In this document: piece after piece, positions 10,669 through 23,955 of the stretch
Layout: each line of letters opens with the position of its first letter
Numbering within the stretch: the first letter of the stretch is position 1
Assembly: GCF_003254395.2 (NCBI RefSeq)
Contig: NC_037641.1
Coordinates: forward strand, 915,001 to 979,000
DNA: 64,000 bases
Reading direction: 5' to 3'
DNA from: Apis mellifera
Taxonomy: Eukaryota; Arthropoda; Insecta; Hymenoptera; Apidae
The notes under the pieces: model-generated
Told to the model about the DNA's origin: nothing
What the model saw: only the letters and a program-made list of their open reading frames with translations
The model's database searches: none
Translations under genes and position numbers: made by a program

Positions 10669-13500
10669 ATAATGTTTAGAGATTACATGATAAATATATT
10701 TGTGACACTTGTTCTCGTCATGAAAATCCATATTCTTTTTTCTAACGCTTATTTGTAGAAAGAGAAATTATCTTCTAAATAAACGTTTAATGCTTCTTGT
10801 TTAATTAATGACAATTAATTCTGTTCTTATCTGTGATTTGATAATTATAATAGATATATAAGAGAGTTTTTGAGAAACAAGTTAAATATTTTTTTTTTTT
10901 TTTTGATATATAAATTGATAATTTCAAAATTTTATTTCAATTTTCAATTTTCTAATTTTGTTATCATACTTCTTTTATTTTTATAAAAATAATTTTTATA
11001 ATCAAATGAGAAAAATATTATATTAAAATGTACTATAGTTAAATAATCTTAGTAGTGCCTTAAGATTGATTTTAATTGAAACTCTATATACATAATTTTT
11101 TATTTATTTTATATTGAAGAGATTACATTGAACATTCCCATAACATTATAAATTTTATTAATATCATGAAATCATACAAAGAATTATGGGAAACGCAATG
11201 CAGATTTTTCTTTAATTGAAAAAGAAAAAACTTAAATTTATTATTTCTTTTTTCATTTTTGCAATCATAAATCTAAACAAATTATTTAGTTATAGAAATT
11301 TTAGACAACATAATCGAAGATAATTAATTTATATGAATTTATATCATAAATTTTGTATTTGAACTCTATAACTATTAGTGTGTTTGTAATAAGCCAATTT
11401 ATTATTCAATATAATCAACTTCTCAAAAAAATGAAACTAATAATTATTATTATTATTAATATAAAAGAAAAGAATAATAAGAAGCAATATTTTCATTTTT
11501 TTGCAAAAAAATTTGAAATATTTATGTTTAATTTATTAAGCATTTTTTATTCTTTTTAACAAGTACTATAAAAAGATTAAATTTATCAATTATTTTGGAA
11601 ACAAAATTAAGTGACATATTTACGTTAAAAATATTTATTTTTATATGTATATATAAAAATAAATTATTTATTCATTTATATGTATATTTTTTTCAATAAA
11701 TCTATAATATTTTTTATTTTAGTGCATAATAAATCTTAATATTATAAAAATTTTATACTTTACAATTTGATTTGCAATAAAATTGCAATAAAATAAATTA
11801 TATTTTCACACGTAAATTCTGCATTTTAGAACTCTAAGAAATCAAATTCAAAGAAAACTCATTACATCATTCGTACATGAAATAAACGTTCTACTTATGT
11901 TGATTCTACATGAACTTGATTCTTGAAATTATCTAATAGATATAAGATTCTATGGAATATATTTCTATTTTTAAAATTAAGTTTGCTATATTATTATTTT
12001 TTTTATTCTCTTTTCTATTTAGAATGAACAATCAAATTAGAAGAATTAATATGTAATTTTTGTATGAATTTCAAGTATGAAAATACTAATAATATTAGTA
12101 GAAGAAACAAAAATTTCTTTATTCAGTTAGTTCAATTAATTCAATAGCTCAATAAATTTTTTTTAAAAGTTTAATTCAATCATTTTTATAATTTGATAAA
12201 TTTTGATTTTTTTCTCAATTCGAAAATAAACTCTCTCGGAACTTTCTCTATATTTATTTTAGAGATTCGCGATTCTCTTGTCTTAGATTAAGGAGAAATT
12301 GTAAAAAATTTTGAATATTCAATTCGTGAATATTTATCCGAAATTTAATATGATTTTAAAATATCAATTGTTGCTGAGATTAATATAGTATTAAATATCA
12401 TTTCAAATCTCAAAATTATATTCAAATTTTAATCAAACTAAAATATTTTAAAAAATATATAATTCTAAACCTAAATAATTTTCTCAAAAATATCTTCTTG
12501 TAACATTATATTATTTGTTAAATATCATAATTAATAAATATTATATATACATATTTTACATTTTTTTTCATGTTTATAAATTTTTTTATTATTTAAGAAA
12601 ATTAATACAAAATTAAATTTAAAGAAATAGATTGCTATTGATATTGATTATATTATAATATTCTTTTATCACTTTTAGCAAATAATAAAAATTAAAATCT
12701 TAGATCTATATTGTTTTACAATTTATATATTGATATATATGAATGCAAAAAATGTCATTTCATGAATATAGTTTCTAAACAATATACTATACATATTATA
12801 TTATAATGATATATATGATACAAAATTTTTTTTCTGCTCATTAAAATTTCTCTTATTTCTTTATTTTGAATTATTAAATTCAAAATATTTATTTTATTTA
12901 AAAAATGAATAGAAAATGAATGAATAATGAATGAAATAAAAATGGATATATAGAAAATTTTCAGTCAATTATTCATTTAAACAAATTTTATGTTATTGAA
13001 ATTTTTTGATTAATTTTTATTTGATAATTCTATTTAATACTATTATTAATTTTAAAATGATGAAAATTATTGAAGAAATAAAGTGAAAATAAAAAACGAA
13101 CATTAGCATGATTTTATTGAATAAATTTTCATTTTGTCAAATTAGATACAACTAAATTTGATAAATTTTTAACTTTAATTTTTTCGGAAACAATATAATA
13201 TGAATAAAAATGTTATTCTACATTTTTTATTTATTTTTGGATATATTATAACTTTCTTCTTAGCTATATCACTAAATAAAGGATACTTTGCATAAGATTT
13301 CGATAGAAATCATAAAGTATATATAATAAAGAATGATTTTCATGCTTCAACTTGGAAAAATGAAAATATATATTTCTAATTCAGATAGGAAATAAGTAAA
13401 ATGTTTGATCACTATGAAAATTTAATCATAGAATTCTTTCGAAGAAAAATAGAATAAAATTTTTACAACATCATATTTTCAAATACATTATAAAAGCATC
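10669..13500. other. AT-rich stretch, nothing recognised
   Basis: If the mini-exon is real this would be its first intron. The sequence is AT-rich with long T runs (for example near 10890-10905) and no convincing acceptor followed by an open, protein-like exon. Confidence 0.55.
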
Positions 13501-13504
13501 ATCT

Positions 13505-13930
13505 TCAATTTTTTGTGAAAATTTGTACTTCTTCTTATACAATGATGATAAATCTGCCAAATATACTTTTCACTCAAATAATTCACAATATGATTTATAA
13601 TAGTTTCTCTACTTTTTCCTGCTTTGGTAGCTCGATACTGTATTTTCTAAACAAACATTCTTTGCTTCTAGAACTTCTGTTATATGATAAGTTCGAATCA
13701 TAAATTTTGATGTTTAATGCAGCGATATAGAGGGATAAACTAAAATATCAATAAAATGTATCAATTGTAAATGTGCTTTTCTATTCAGCGCTTACAAATT
13801 TTCTCTCTATTTTTGTAATTTTTGTAAATTTTCTTTTTAAATAATAATCCTTGTGTTCCCATCATTCATAATGGATCCACTTTAATCTAGAGATTGAAGT
13901 AGATGGTGAGTGAGCTTTAGAATCTCACGA
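13505..13930. other. Weak complexity island with donor-like site
   Basis: Slightly richer sequence. It includes a 62-codon plus-strand frame (13515-13703) that resembles no family I know, and a good donor consensus ATG then GTGAGT at 13906-13911. The sequence upstream of the donor has in-frame stops close by, so no exon can be defined. It is recorded because 5' splice consensus is rare in this background. Confidence 0.2.
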
Positions 13931-14569
13931 AGTCTCGAAATTAAGAATTATATTTATATATTTTTTTTTTTTATGTTTCATTTATGAGATATCAATCTAT
14001 TATTCTCAGATATAATATGATCAATTCGATAAATTATCTATATTAAATCCTGATAAAGTAATTCTCGAAATTTTATCAAATTTTTAAAGTTCTGTAGCTC
14101 ACAAAGAAATAAAAAAATAAATATCATAAACAATCAAAGTTCCAATAATATCTAATATAAAGATTTATTATTTACAAAACGTAAAATTTTCTGTATTAAA
14201 ATTAAAATTTAAAATAAAATATTTAATTAAAATTTTTTATAAGAAATATCTAAGTCAGCGAAACTAAACTGAACTTTTCAAATTTATATTGAAATTTAAA
14301 TAAAATTATTATTAATATATGAAAATCTATAAAAAAGAAATAAATTAATTCAATTTATATTACAATAAAGAAATATTTCTTTCTCCATCATTATCATAGT
14401 TGAAAGTAACATTGAAAGTAACTTTATGAAAACTTTACAAAATAAAGATTTATTTTAAACCGATCTTTTAATTCAATGTCCTTTCAGCTTGCTTATATAT
14501 TCATTGTATTCAATTCTCAGATCATAATTGCATTAACGATTTCAAATAAATCAATACAAAAACGAGACA

Positions 14570-14770
14570 ATCCTCGATAAAGCATCTTGTACATTGCTTC
14601 TTTGAACTTTAATATCGTTTCTGAACAAAGTCTCAATTTAAGTCTTTAGAGAACTGGTTAAGTTTCGTGATAGACCTTCGTTTTAAGAGACAACTCTAAT
14701 TGAAAGGAATCGATCACAAGCTTATAAACTGGCTAGTAAAAAATTTGGCGATAGATAATAAAAAATTAAT
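14570..14770. promoter_or_regulatory. Weak GC-richer island, candidate regulatory element
   Basis: About 200 bp of more complex sequence (around ATCCTCGATAAAGC, AACTGGTTAAGTTTCG and GGAATCGATCACAAGC) with stops in all frames. No repeat partner is seen in the window. It may be a conserved non-coding element; support is compositional only. Confidence 0.25.
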
Positions 14771-15150
14771 ATTATTTATCGTTGGTGTCTAACTAATAAA
14801 AGAAATCAAGCATTATTATATATATGACGAGAACAGTCATTTTATGATACTTTCACAGATATCAATTCAATGCATTTTATTAATGTTAATAAGTAGAGTT
14901 TAATCTATGAGGTACCAAGCTTAATAGGAAAAAATTCCTGAATACTTGAATATTAGAAAATATAATAATAAAATTCATAATATAAGTTTTAAATATTTTA
15001 AAAATATATTAAAAATTCAAATATTTAATTGATAAAAGAATACAATAATTTTAACATATATGATTTATGAATGTAACAAATATTGAATATATATTAAGTT
15101 TATCGTAAGATATTAAATGAGATGTATATTAATATTTATAAAATATTTTG

Positions 15151-15403
15151 GAAGATCAGTTCTAAATATCTAAATACAAAAGTTGATAGATATATAAAAA
15201 TGTTGGTTGAAACTTATTGATAATACTTGTAAATTTATAACAATTAAAATTTAGATGAAGCAAGATGAAAATAAAATGAAATGTGTTACAGAATATTGTT
15301 TTCTCCTTGTCTCATTTAATGTGAATTTAAATTATTTATAATTTAATAAATAAGTCTCAATCGAAATTTTTATATTTGTTTTGATATTTAGAATTGATCT
15401 TTC
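15151..15403. mobile_element. Fold-back (MITE-like) element, copy 1
   Basis: An imperfect palindrome of about 253 bp. The left end GAAGATCAGTTCTAAATAT (15151-15169) matches the reverse complement of the right end, where GAATTGATCTTTC closes at 15403. Pairing continues inward through ACTTATTGATAAT/ATTTAATAAATAAGT and TTAGATGAAGCAAGATGA/TCTCATTTAATGTGAA. The same arm words recur in five other places in the window. There is no transposase frame, so it would be a non-autonomous element. The target-site duplication is not clear. This is the best-delimited copy of the family. Confidence 0.65.
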
Positions 15404-18250
15404 AGAATTATTCCACTAAAATATTAACATTTTATATTCATAAGTGAATGATACAACAAAAATTGTATTATTATAATTTAAGATAAACAATTATTTTAAG
15501 ACATTAAATTAATGAAAAAGAATCAAAATTTGATAAATATAAAAAATAAATTTCAATATATTTTAATAATATTTTAATAATCAAATAATCATTTTTTAAA
15601 TATAATGTATTTTTAATATGTTTTTTTCAAATCGTTTTTATCTTCAAATAATTGTTTTCATTTCTTCGTTCATAGATATATTATTTAAAATTAATTAAAA
15701 AATATAAAATTAATAATTATAAAGAAAAAGGATCAATTTCTTAGAATAACATATGTAATATTCAATTATTAACTATTTATATTATGTTATATATATATTG
15801 TGTAATTTTGAATATAACTATTTAACATTAAAAAAATAATATGAAAATAATAAACAAAAACATGTGAATTTCTGTCGATTGTAACTCTTTCCAATCAAAT
15901 AAATTTCCAGATATGTCCGCAATGATAAACGATATTGATACAATTATTTAAAATATAATTAATAAAAGAAAAAACATTTTAAATCAAGAATCTAATAAAA
16001 AATATTTAATATTTCAATCTACATCAATTTCAATAGAATTCTCATTTGTTGTATTAAATGATATAAATGCTTTTAAAAATATCATCTATTTAATAAACGA
16101 AATAACATCATATCACAAAATCAATTATGATAAATCTGATCTTCCCAAGATATATTTAATTTCATTCAGAAAATAACTGAGTTTTAAGTTTCTATGTTTT
16201 ATATTTCATTATATCATTATATCATTTAATTGCGAAATCCAAGATAAAAAAAAAAAAAAGAAAAAAAACGCATAATTTTTTCTTATTTATATTATCCCCA
16301 AACTATTTTAAAATAATTGATTGAAAAAATATGATTATCATCTTTTGTTTCGAAATCGATGACTTTGACAAACATTGCGTGTTTAATTATATTTGACAGA
16401 TTAATTATATATTATATAATTATATTGTCAAAAATATATTGAAATGAAATAAAATATAATAAAATTTTATCTATATTTTATATATATTTAATTTAATACG
16501 GAGCGTTAATGTATATCCACAACGAAATCCACAAACGAATATCATTGACAAATTAAATAGTATAACGCTAGCAAGAATAGTTAGTCAATTATATAATTTA
16601 TAAGAAAATTTTATACAGTTTATATATAATGAAAAGATTAAATGAAATTAAATAATAATTAAAATGAAGATATGTGATACAAACATAATATATTACAATA
16701 TCGATTACTTAATAAATAAAAGCAAATATTATTAGTTTTGCAGATTGAATGTACCAAATATATATGAATATAAATATTTGAATACTTGTATATATAAAAA
16801 TAAGTAATGAAAGAAGGAAATAAATTATTGTTTCACATATAGCGAATTTTTGGCATTAATATAGTCAATATCAAAAATGAGTATAAATAGAATTAATATT
16901 ATATAAATAATATTATATATATTATAATAGAATATTAATATTAATAAAATATAATATATTCAATAAAAATGTAGAAAGTTCGAGCATTGTCTGTACAACA
17001 TAAATCATCGAATCATTTTAAAATAAATCAAAGAAAAATAAACTGTATTATTTTACAGTTTATTTTATAACTTAATTTCATAATGCTATATTATGTAATA
17101 ATAGAATAATTATTACAAAATGTTCCAGTTAAAAAGTTCAAAATTCAAAATTCGTATGCAAATGAAAATTCACGTATGAATTTACTGAGATCGCGAGTTT
17201 TCAAAATTTTATGTTTCAAATTAGAAGAAAAGATTGTTCGAGGTCCATACAATTTGTCTAGTTTAAAATCGAAATAAAAAAATTTGATTTTTCTTAAATT
17301 TATAAGAATATTCAGTGGAACACAAAAATCTCCAAAGACATCGTAGATCAGTTCTTTAATATTATAATTTTGATATTTCAACGAAAATAGAATTAAGGAG
17401 GAAAAAAATTCTGCAACAAAATTTGTTATTCCAAAAAAACGATCTGCGAATATTTATAAATTTATTAATTTATTATAATTGTTATTATAAATGTTAATTA
17501 GTGATTAGTTTAATATGGCTGATAAATGTCAGCTGAAAATCTTAAGATCATATTCACTCTACACCGAAGTGTTTTTAAAAAACATACAATCTCAAGGATC
17601 TTCTAAATATTTTCCTTAAAAGTAAAATTATCCTTATGCAATGCTCCTTCGTTAAATGTCATAACAAAAGTTTTTTAAATTAAAGTTTTTCAAAATTTAT
17701 TTATTTTATAATATTAAATAAAATTTAGTAGAAATGAATTGATATTATATAAGAAAAGAAATACGTCGTATATTTCTAAAATAAAAAAAAAGTTATTAAA
17801 TTTATTTTTTTGAACATAAAGGATATAATAATAATAATAATATAAAGTATAATAATAATAAAATATAAATAATAAATATAATAATAACAATAAAAAAAAG
17901 TATTATGAAACTTACTTATGATATAATAAAATCCAAAATTTCTTTATGATTTCTTATAAGTTCAACAAATAATTTAAATAAAAATTTTATTTGTATTAAA
18001 TATGCAATACGTTATACTATAATTTTAAGTATTATGTATGTTAGCGTTATATATACAATGATGTTTTAAAAATATAGCAATTAATTAAAGTTTCATGAAG
18101 TAATTTTAAACAACATTCTCCTTTGCAAGAAGCTTTTATTAAGTTTTGTTGACCAATTATTAATAAATAATATGATTAATCTACCAGAATATATAAATTT
18201 ATCATATTATCATATATATCATATATATCATATAATTTATAATATTAATA
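15404..18250. other. AT-rich stretch, nothing recognised
   Basis: AT-rich background. A 78-codon minus-strand frame at 17145-17381 is unremarkable for stop-rich DNA searched on six frames and matches no family I recognise. No RNA gene or ordered repeat is seen apart from short TA and CATATATAT runs near 18205-18235. Confidence 0.6.
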
Positions 18251-18254
18251 TAAC

Positions 18255-18426
18255 AATTTAACTTTATATTGAATAAAACGAGATGAAAAGAGCAAGATAA
18301 TATTGTGACGAAAAGAGAACTATTTCATTTTATCTCTGTTTGATTTCATTTAATTATTTCAATTATTTATAAATAAATTTCAATCGTTATTTTTATTTTA
18401 GCATCTAGAATTAATCTTTTAGATGT
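18255..18426. mobile_element. Fold-back element, copy 2 (partial)
   Basis: The right half is clear: reading the minus strand from 18426 gives TTCTAGATGCTAAAATAAAA, then a GATTGAAATTTATTTATAAA block and ATTAAATGAAATCAAAC, the family arm. It is very close to the arm at 40893-40960. The left half (GAATAAAACGAGATGAAAAG) pairs only with the inner part, so the outer left arm seems lost or replaced by CATATATAT repeats. Confidence is lower because much of the match is AT-rich. Confidence 0.5.
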
Positions 18427-18699
18427 AAACAAATTAGTATTTTATTTAACTTATATTCTATTCGAAGTATAAAATTTTATTTAAAAATTTTATTTTATTA
18501 AAAGAATTTTCATAGATTTTATAACATAATTCGTTAGTTCATTTTGCCTAATTTTGTGACTAACATAAATAATTAATAATAAATCAGTCATGGTATGTTA
18601 AGATATTAATGCAAAACAGTATTTTCTTATAAGATCCGTTCATGTAATTTGAAACAGAATGTGTATTTACCTTCTCTCCTATTCTACTTCATTCTTCTT

Positions 18700-18970
18700 C
18701 TTCAATTTACTTCTTTAACAAAAAAACGCAATGCCGTAAATTACAGTTTTTACACAACGTCATTCGGAAATGTCACATCTCCCATCTGCCATGATCGTTC
18801 GTAATGCCGGCATTCAAAGAAACGAAGAACAGTGGTTTCAATTCACTTGACTCGCAAGCGCAATGAGTTCGTGAACATTCGAATCAGATTCAGGCATTAC
18901 TTCTTTGATGATCCACAAGCGCGCAATAGTTAAGGATGCACAGAAAACAATTAACCACTTTTTCATGATA
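18700..18970. promoter_or_regulatory. GC-rich island with AATGCCG palindrome
   Basis: A complex island with many CpGs. AATGCCGGCATT at 18803-18814 is a perfect 12-bp palindrome. The related words AATGCCGTAA near 18730 and GGCATTAC near 18894 repeat the half-site. It also contains CACAAGCGCGCAATAG. Repeated half-sites are consistent with a dimeric DNA-binding protein site, which I infer only from symmetry. A 66-codon plus frame from 18905 shows no recognisable domain. Confidence 0.4.
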
Positions 18971-19579
18971 ATTAGTACGCTTTCTGAACAAAGTTGGAAT
19001 ATTCAAAAAAATTCTCATCATGATTTTTTTGTAATTAGCGATATTGTTTGCAACGATATTCTTGGAATTGAATATAATTTTAATAAAATAAAAAATATAG
19101 AATAAAAATTCGTTTTTATAAATTATAATCTATTTTAATAATCTAATATTTTATTAATATTATAAATTTTATAATTTAAATTATAATATATAAATCACTT
19201 TTACAGATTATAAATATTGTTTTTAGAGAGAACGATTTTTGTATTTTATTTCGTTTCAATTTAATTATATCTTGATAACAATTTTGTTAATGAACAAATT
19301 ATTTTTTAATTTTATTTTGTTTAGATATTATTATAATTAAGAAACATTTGAAATAAATATTTTTTTTCTATTAATTGCCAGTAACGTTTTATCATATTAA
19401 AATATAAATATTTAAAGTATAAGAAATTTTATCAAAAATAATTTTTTTATCAATTCAGAAAATTTCAAATTAATCAATGTTTGATTATTTGAAATCTCAA
19501 TTATTTGGAATATAGAAAGTAGAATTATATGTGATATTAATTTATCTATTTAAAATAATTATTGTATCTGGATTTAGTA

Positions 19580-19602
19580 ACACTGTATACAATATACAGT
19601 GT
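19580..19602. repeat. Perfect 10-bp inverted repeat
   Basis: ACACTGTATA at 19580-19589 pairs with TATACAGTGT at 19593-19602 around the 3-nt loop CAA. It is isolated in AT-rich DNA. It could be a hairpin or a dimeric binding site; the function is unknown. Confidence 0.8.
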
Positions 19603-20102
19603 ACTAATTTTTAATATTCTATATTTCATCATGTTTGTTAAAACTGCATTAAAAAAAAAAGTCAAAATATTAAAGAAATCATTTTTATGCATGAGATAAT
19701 ATTTAGCAAAATAATCATATTTTAACTTAGAAAAAGTTTATAAATATTAATTTTACAAACATTATAAAATAAACTAAGAGATTTTTACTGCTTACCTTTA
19801 ATATAGAATGCAAAGAAATAAAATATAAATGATAGAGAAATTAATGATAATTATTATTGTTTTTAGTATTGTTTAAAATGATTCGAATAATAGATAAATT
19901 ATTATATAATTAACAATTAACAAAATAAAATATTTAGTCTTTAATATATAACATATAACTAGAAAAAACTTTGTTGAAGTTTTTATTTGTGAAAAATTTG
20001 TGAAAAATCTAACAATAAAAATAGATATAAATTTATATGATAATAATAAATTTAAAAAATAGCATTTCTTGTTAAATGAAATATTTATTATATATATACA
20101 GT

Positions 20103-20370
20103 ATTAATATTTTGAAATTTGGAATATATTTGGAAATTCATTTATTAAATTATAAATGATTTAAGTTTGAAGATGAAATAAGATTGCATCACCATGAGGC
20201 TGAAATAATTATGTGGCCGAAATAGATTTCACTTTATCTGCATTTTATTTCAATTCTTTAAACTTAAAAATTTTTATTAATTTTAATAATAAATACTAAT
20301 AAATATTTATTAGTTTTTTATAACTTAATAAATAAGTCTTAATCGATATTTTTGTATTCATTATTCTTAA
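20103..20370. mobile_element. Fold-back element, copy 3
   Basis: The inverted arms pair ATTCATTTATTAAATTATAA (from about 20138) with TTATAACTTAATAAATAAGT (to about 20338), and AAGTTTGAAGATGAAATAAG with a TTTTATTTCAATTCTTTAAACTT counterpart. The outer part of the right arm (CTTAATCGATATTTTTGTAT) is the same as in copy 1. The central 60 bp, with CATCACCATGAGGC and GTGGCCGAAA, is unusually GC-rich for the region and is not seen in the other copies. The ends are approximate. Confidence 0.55.
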
Positions 20371-20643
20371 TTTTTAATTCTTAATTTTTTTTTATTTGAA
20401 TGATTTATTCAAAATTTCTTAGTTCTGATAAGATCAATTAATTAAGATTTATACAATTTGCCAAGTCAAATTTTAATAAATCTAAAATTAATTTTATAAT
20501 GAATTATTTGAAAATGATAAAAATTAATAAATTTTAACTAAAAGAAATTAAATTAAAATATTATTTATGTATGAGTATTTATGTAATGAAATGTTACAGA
20601 AAATATTTTATTAAAATATTTTATATTTTATTTTTAAAAATAA

Positions 20644-20645
<2 letters not shown>

Positions 20646-20703
<58 letters not shown>
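20646..20703. repeat. (TA)n microsatellite
   Basis: A TA/AT run of nearly 60 bp without interruption. The Tyr-Ile repeat frame across it is not a gene. Confidence 0.97.
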
Positions 20704-20708
<5 letters not shown>

Positions 20709-21083
20709 TTATATATTTTAAATATATATAATTGCAAATATTATTTATTTATTTGTTTAAACTCTATCAAAAAATATAATAATAAAAGAAAAATAAATCA
20801 AATAAATAATTGAAGTAATAAAAAATTCAAAAAGAAAAAAGAAAGAAAGAGAAAAACCCTATTCTCTTAAAATTTATAGTACATACACCATTATTCAAAT
20901 TTTCTTATTTTTTGTCGTAAAATAACTCAATTTTCAAAATCAACTCGTGTACAAAAAATGCAAATGTCCAATTCACAAATTCAAAATTCTTCAATACTTG
21001 AAATAATTAATTTGTTGTGGAAGACATGCAATAGTAGTAGTAGTACAAAAATATGTGCGAAAAATTAAAATTGCAGATTCGCC

Positions 21084-21310
21084 ACTCGTTTCAGCCTCTT
21101 TTTTTTTTTCATTTTCTCTTCTTTCTCTATAAATAATTGTTCTGCTCTAACTTTTTACTTTTCTTACCTCTTTCCTTATTTCTGTTCTCTTATTTTCTAC
21201 ATTCTCAACTTTCTCATTAACCATCACTTTCTTCTAGCAATTACTTTTATCCACTGACTTTCTTCGAACATTTAGCAGCGGTCCACTTTTTTCTTTCAAT
21301 TTTCAGCCGC
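21084..21310. other. Strand-asymmetric polypyrimidine tract
   Basis: For about 225 bp the plus strand is dominated by T and C, with repeated TTTCT, CTTTCTT and TCTCTT words, unlike the A/T-balanced flanks. It ends in ATTTTCAG at about 21298-21305 followed by CCGCCTTCAAGCG, a plausible 3' splice site, and a second one, ATTTAGCAG, precedes CGGTCC. No open exon follows for more than a short distance. It may be a splice-acceptor region, a triplex-prone tract or a decayed (TTTC)n repeat. Confidence 0.6.
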
Positions 21311-22913
21311 CTTCAAGCGTTTATATATATATATATCGATTTAAGTCGCTATCGTTCTTTAAATTTTGACATTTCAATTTATTTATTCAATCAAGTTGTT
21401 CGAAGTTGAAAATGTGGTATTTAATTTTGATATATTTAATTTTTTAGATCTTCAAAGCGATTGTGTTTTTTTATAATTGAAAAATTTATAAAACTTTTTT
21501 TAAATAGTTCCTATACTAAAATTTTTTTATTAAATTATAAATTATATGAAATTATGGGAATTTGAAATCTATATCTCTAGTTTTGGAAGAAAATTCTATT
21601 AAAATATATGACAAATTTTAATCAAATGATTATATGAAAAGAATAAATGATATGAATGAATATAATAGATATTTTATATTAAATATTTCAGTTATTTTTG
21701 AAAATATTAAAAAATGTTTTAAACGTCTATATATAGAATTTGATAGTAGCTAGATAAAAAAATTAAATACTAAAAATCTCTCTATATTATTTAATTAATT
21801 ATAACATAAAATAAAGTCAATATCTTTTTTCAATTTTGACAACTTTGACCCATTCTGCATATTTGCTAATTTATCTTAAATGAGGATCATATTGAAATTT
21901 AATGTTAAAACTAAAAATATTAAAAAAAAATTGTAGATATATTTGATAGAACATTTACCATTTTCACAGAATTGAAAAAACTATTTTTATAGAATATTTA
22001 AAGAGAGAAATTCATGTTGCTAATAATATCTTAAAAGTATAATTATTTGAACGAACGTAAAAAATTAAAATTTTAAATACACATATCAAATATATTATAG
22101 AGATAAAATTTGAAATAAATATCTATTTGAATTTGATTTATTTCTCCTAATTTTAGTAGTTTATAGTAGTTATATTTCTACAAATCATAATAATAACATT
22201 TTATCAATAGAAACGAATTCCATATCGAAACAACATAACTCAAATTAAGTTCATATTGTTTATTCAATTACGAGTTTTATCATTTATTGCATTCAAACTT
22301 CTATAGTTTAAAAAGCGAAATTCATTATAAAATTTGTTCAAAAATTATAGTTAGAAATGAACTGTATAATTTTATTTTTAATTCGCCATATATTGATTTC
22401 ATAAATAATTCCAATTAGTGGTTAATCCAATAATTTGAAATATCAATCGAACGCGGGAATTACATTATATTATATATTTTCTTTTTTAATTAATTAACTT
22501 ATTTATATTACATAAAAAATGAAAAATATGTCTTAATCATAAATTTTTTTTTAATAAATCTAAATACAAATATTTACAAAAATATTAATTATTTAAATAT
22601 TTTTTTATTATTGATTTTTAAAGATTTTTGCCTTTAATATAATTCATAAATGAATTATATCTCTATGATCAATTTCAAAAATTTTGAAAATTTTATTCTG
22701 GATTTATTTGGATCTCTTTTATCATTTTTCTGACTATTTTTCTTTTATTTTGCATTTTGTGAATTGAATTATTTAAATTGACACAATGAGTTTGCTTCAA
22801 CGAGTTTCTCAAATTGATTAGAATAAATGAACTATTTTGAAATCTAATCAATTTCACTTTTTATAAATTTCTAAATTTTGAAAATATATATTATATGGAA
22901 AATATATATTATA

Positions 22914-23120
22914 AATATATAATATATAATATATAATATATAATTTATAATATATAATATATAATATATAATATATAATATATAATATATAATATATAAT
23001 ATATAATATATAATATATAATATATAATATATAATATATAATATATAATATATAATATATGATATATAATATATAATATATAATATATAATATATGATAT
23101 ATAATATATAATATATAATA
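22914..23120. repeat. Satellite of 7-bp units (ATATAAT)n
   Basis: About 200 bp of tandem ATATAAT units with single-base variants (AATTTATAAT near 22941, ATATATGATAT near 23056 and 23091). Because 7 is not a multiple of 3, every frame reads as an open 21-base cycle, which explains the long Tyr-Ile-Leu frames of 98 and 113 codons on the minus strand. They are not genes. The array ends in AAATAATAAAATAATAAA. Confidence 0.97.
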
Positions 23121-23955
23121 AAATAATAAAATAATAAACTTATAAATAATTCTATTAGCAAAAGCATTAGTATTTAAATTTTCTAAAGCCATCAAAATAA
23201 TAAAATTGACTTTCCTATAAATTTTTATAAATTTTTTTTAATTACATCTAATTTTCCATAATCCAATATTAATAATAAATTTTGCAAACATGAACATAAA
23301 TATAAAAGAAAATTATTAAAATAAAAACAATTATAATTTATGTGATTCAATTTTGTTTGTTTGTTATTATTTCTTTTTTTTTTTCTAAATATATCTTATC
23401 ATATGTAAAAATGACTACTTTAAAAGAATAAAATATTTACTATTTTAATTTTAATAAATAAATTATTAAATATTATTATTAGATTATATAATAAATATAT
23501 TTTGTATATATTTTTTAATAATATAGTATTTATACAAATAGATAATATTAACTTAATATTAAATACCGATCAATTAAATTTTTATCATTTTATTCTATGA
23601 TCTTTTACTTTTGAATAATATAAAACTTTTGAATAATTTAAATAATTATTTTTATTATAAAACTTTTTATCATTTAATTAATATTAATATTAATTAAGTA
23701 ATATCATTTCCGTTATTTATTTCTTAAAAAATTCAATTACGTTTTTTATTTTTTTTTATTTTGGTTTTTGAAACAATTTAAAAAAAAATTTGCAATGCAC
23801 AAATAAGAATTAAATGAATTAAAATTAGATAAATTAATTTAATTCCAATTAAATAATAATAATTTTATTACATTGAAAGATAGAAAATATTCTTTCCCTT
23901 TTTTTCTAAACATGATAATATTTTCAATTAAATACTAATTTTATAGATAATAAAT
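23121..23955. other. AT-rich stretch, nothing recognised
   Basis: Very AT-rich with frequent AATTA and TTTTT words and no frame, RNA or ordered repeat that I can support. Confidence 0.65.

Noticed and set aside
13515..13703. 62-codon plus frame with N-terminal hydrophobic residues
   Set aside because: It is rich in Ile, Leu, Phe and Ser as AT DNA dictates, with no cleavage site, partner exon or similarity recognised.
13860..13930. Donor-like ATG-GTGAGT
   Set aside because: In-frame stops lie directly upstream and no acceptor or exon could be matched, so it was not called a splice site.
17145..17381. 78-codon minus frame with fairly mixed residues
   Set aside because: With stops at roughly one codon in ten, a few frames of this size are expected in 64 kb on six frames. 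No family, signal peptide or splice context was recognised.
22854..23195. Two overlapping minus-strand frames of 98 and 113 codons
   Set aside because: They translate the 7-bp ATATAAT satellite; open frames follow from the unit length, and the Tyr/Ile/Leu period has no protein meaning.
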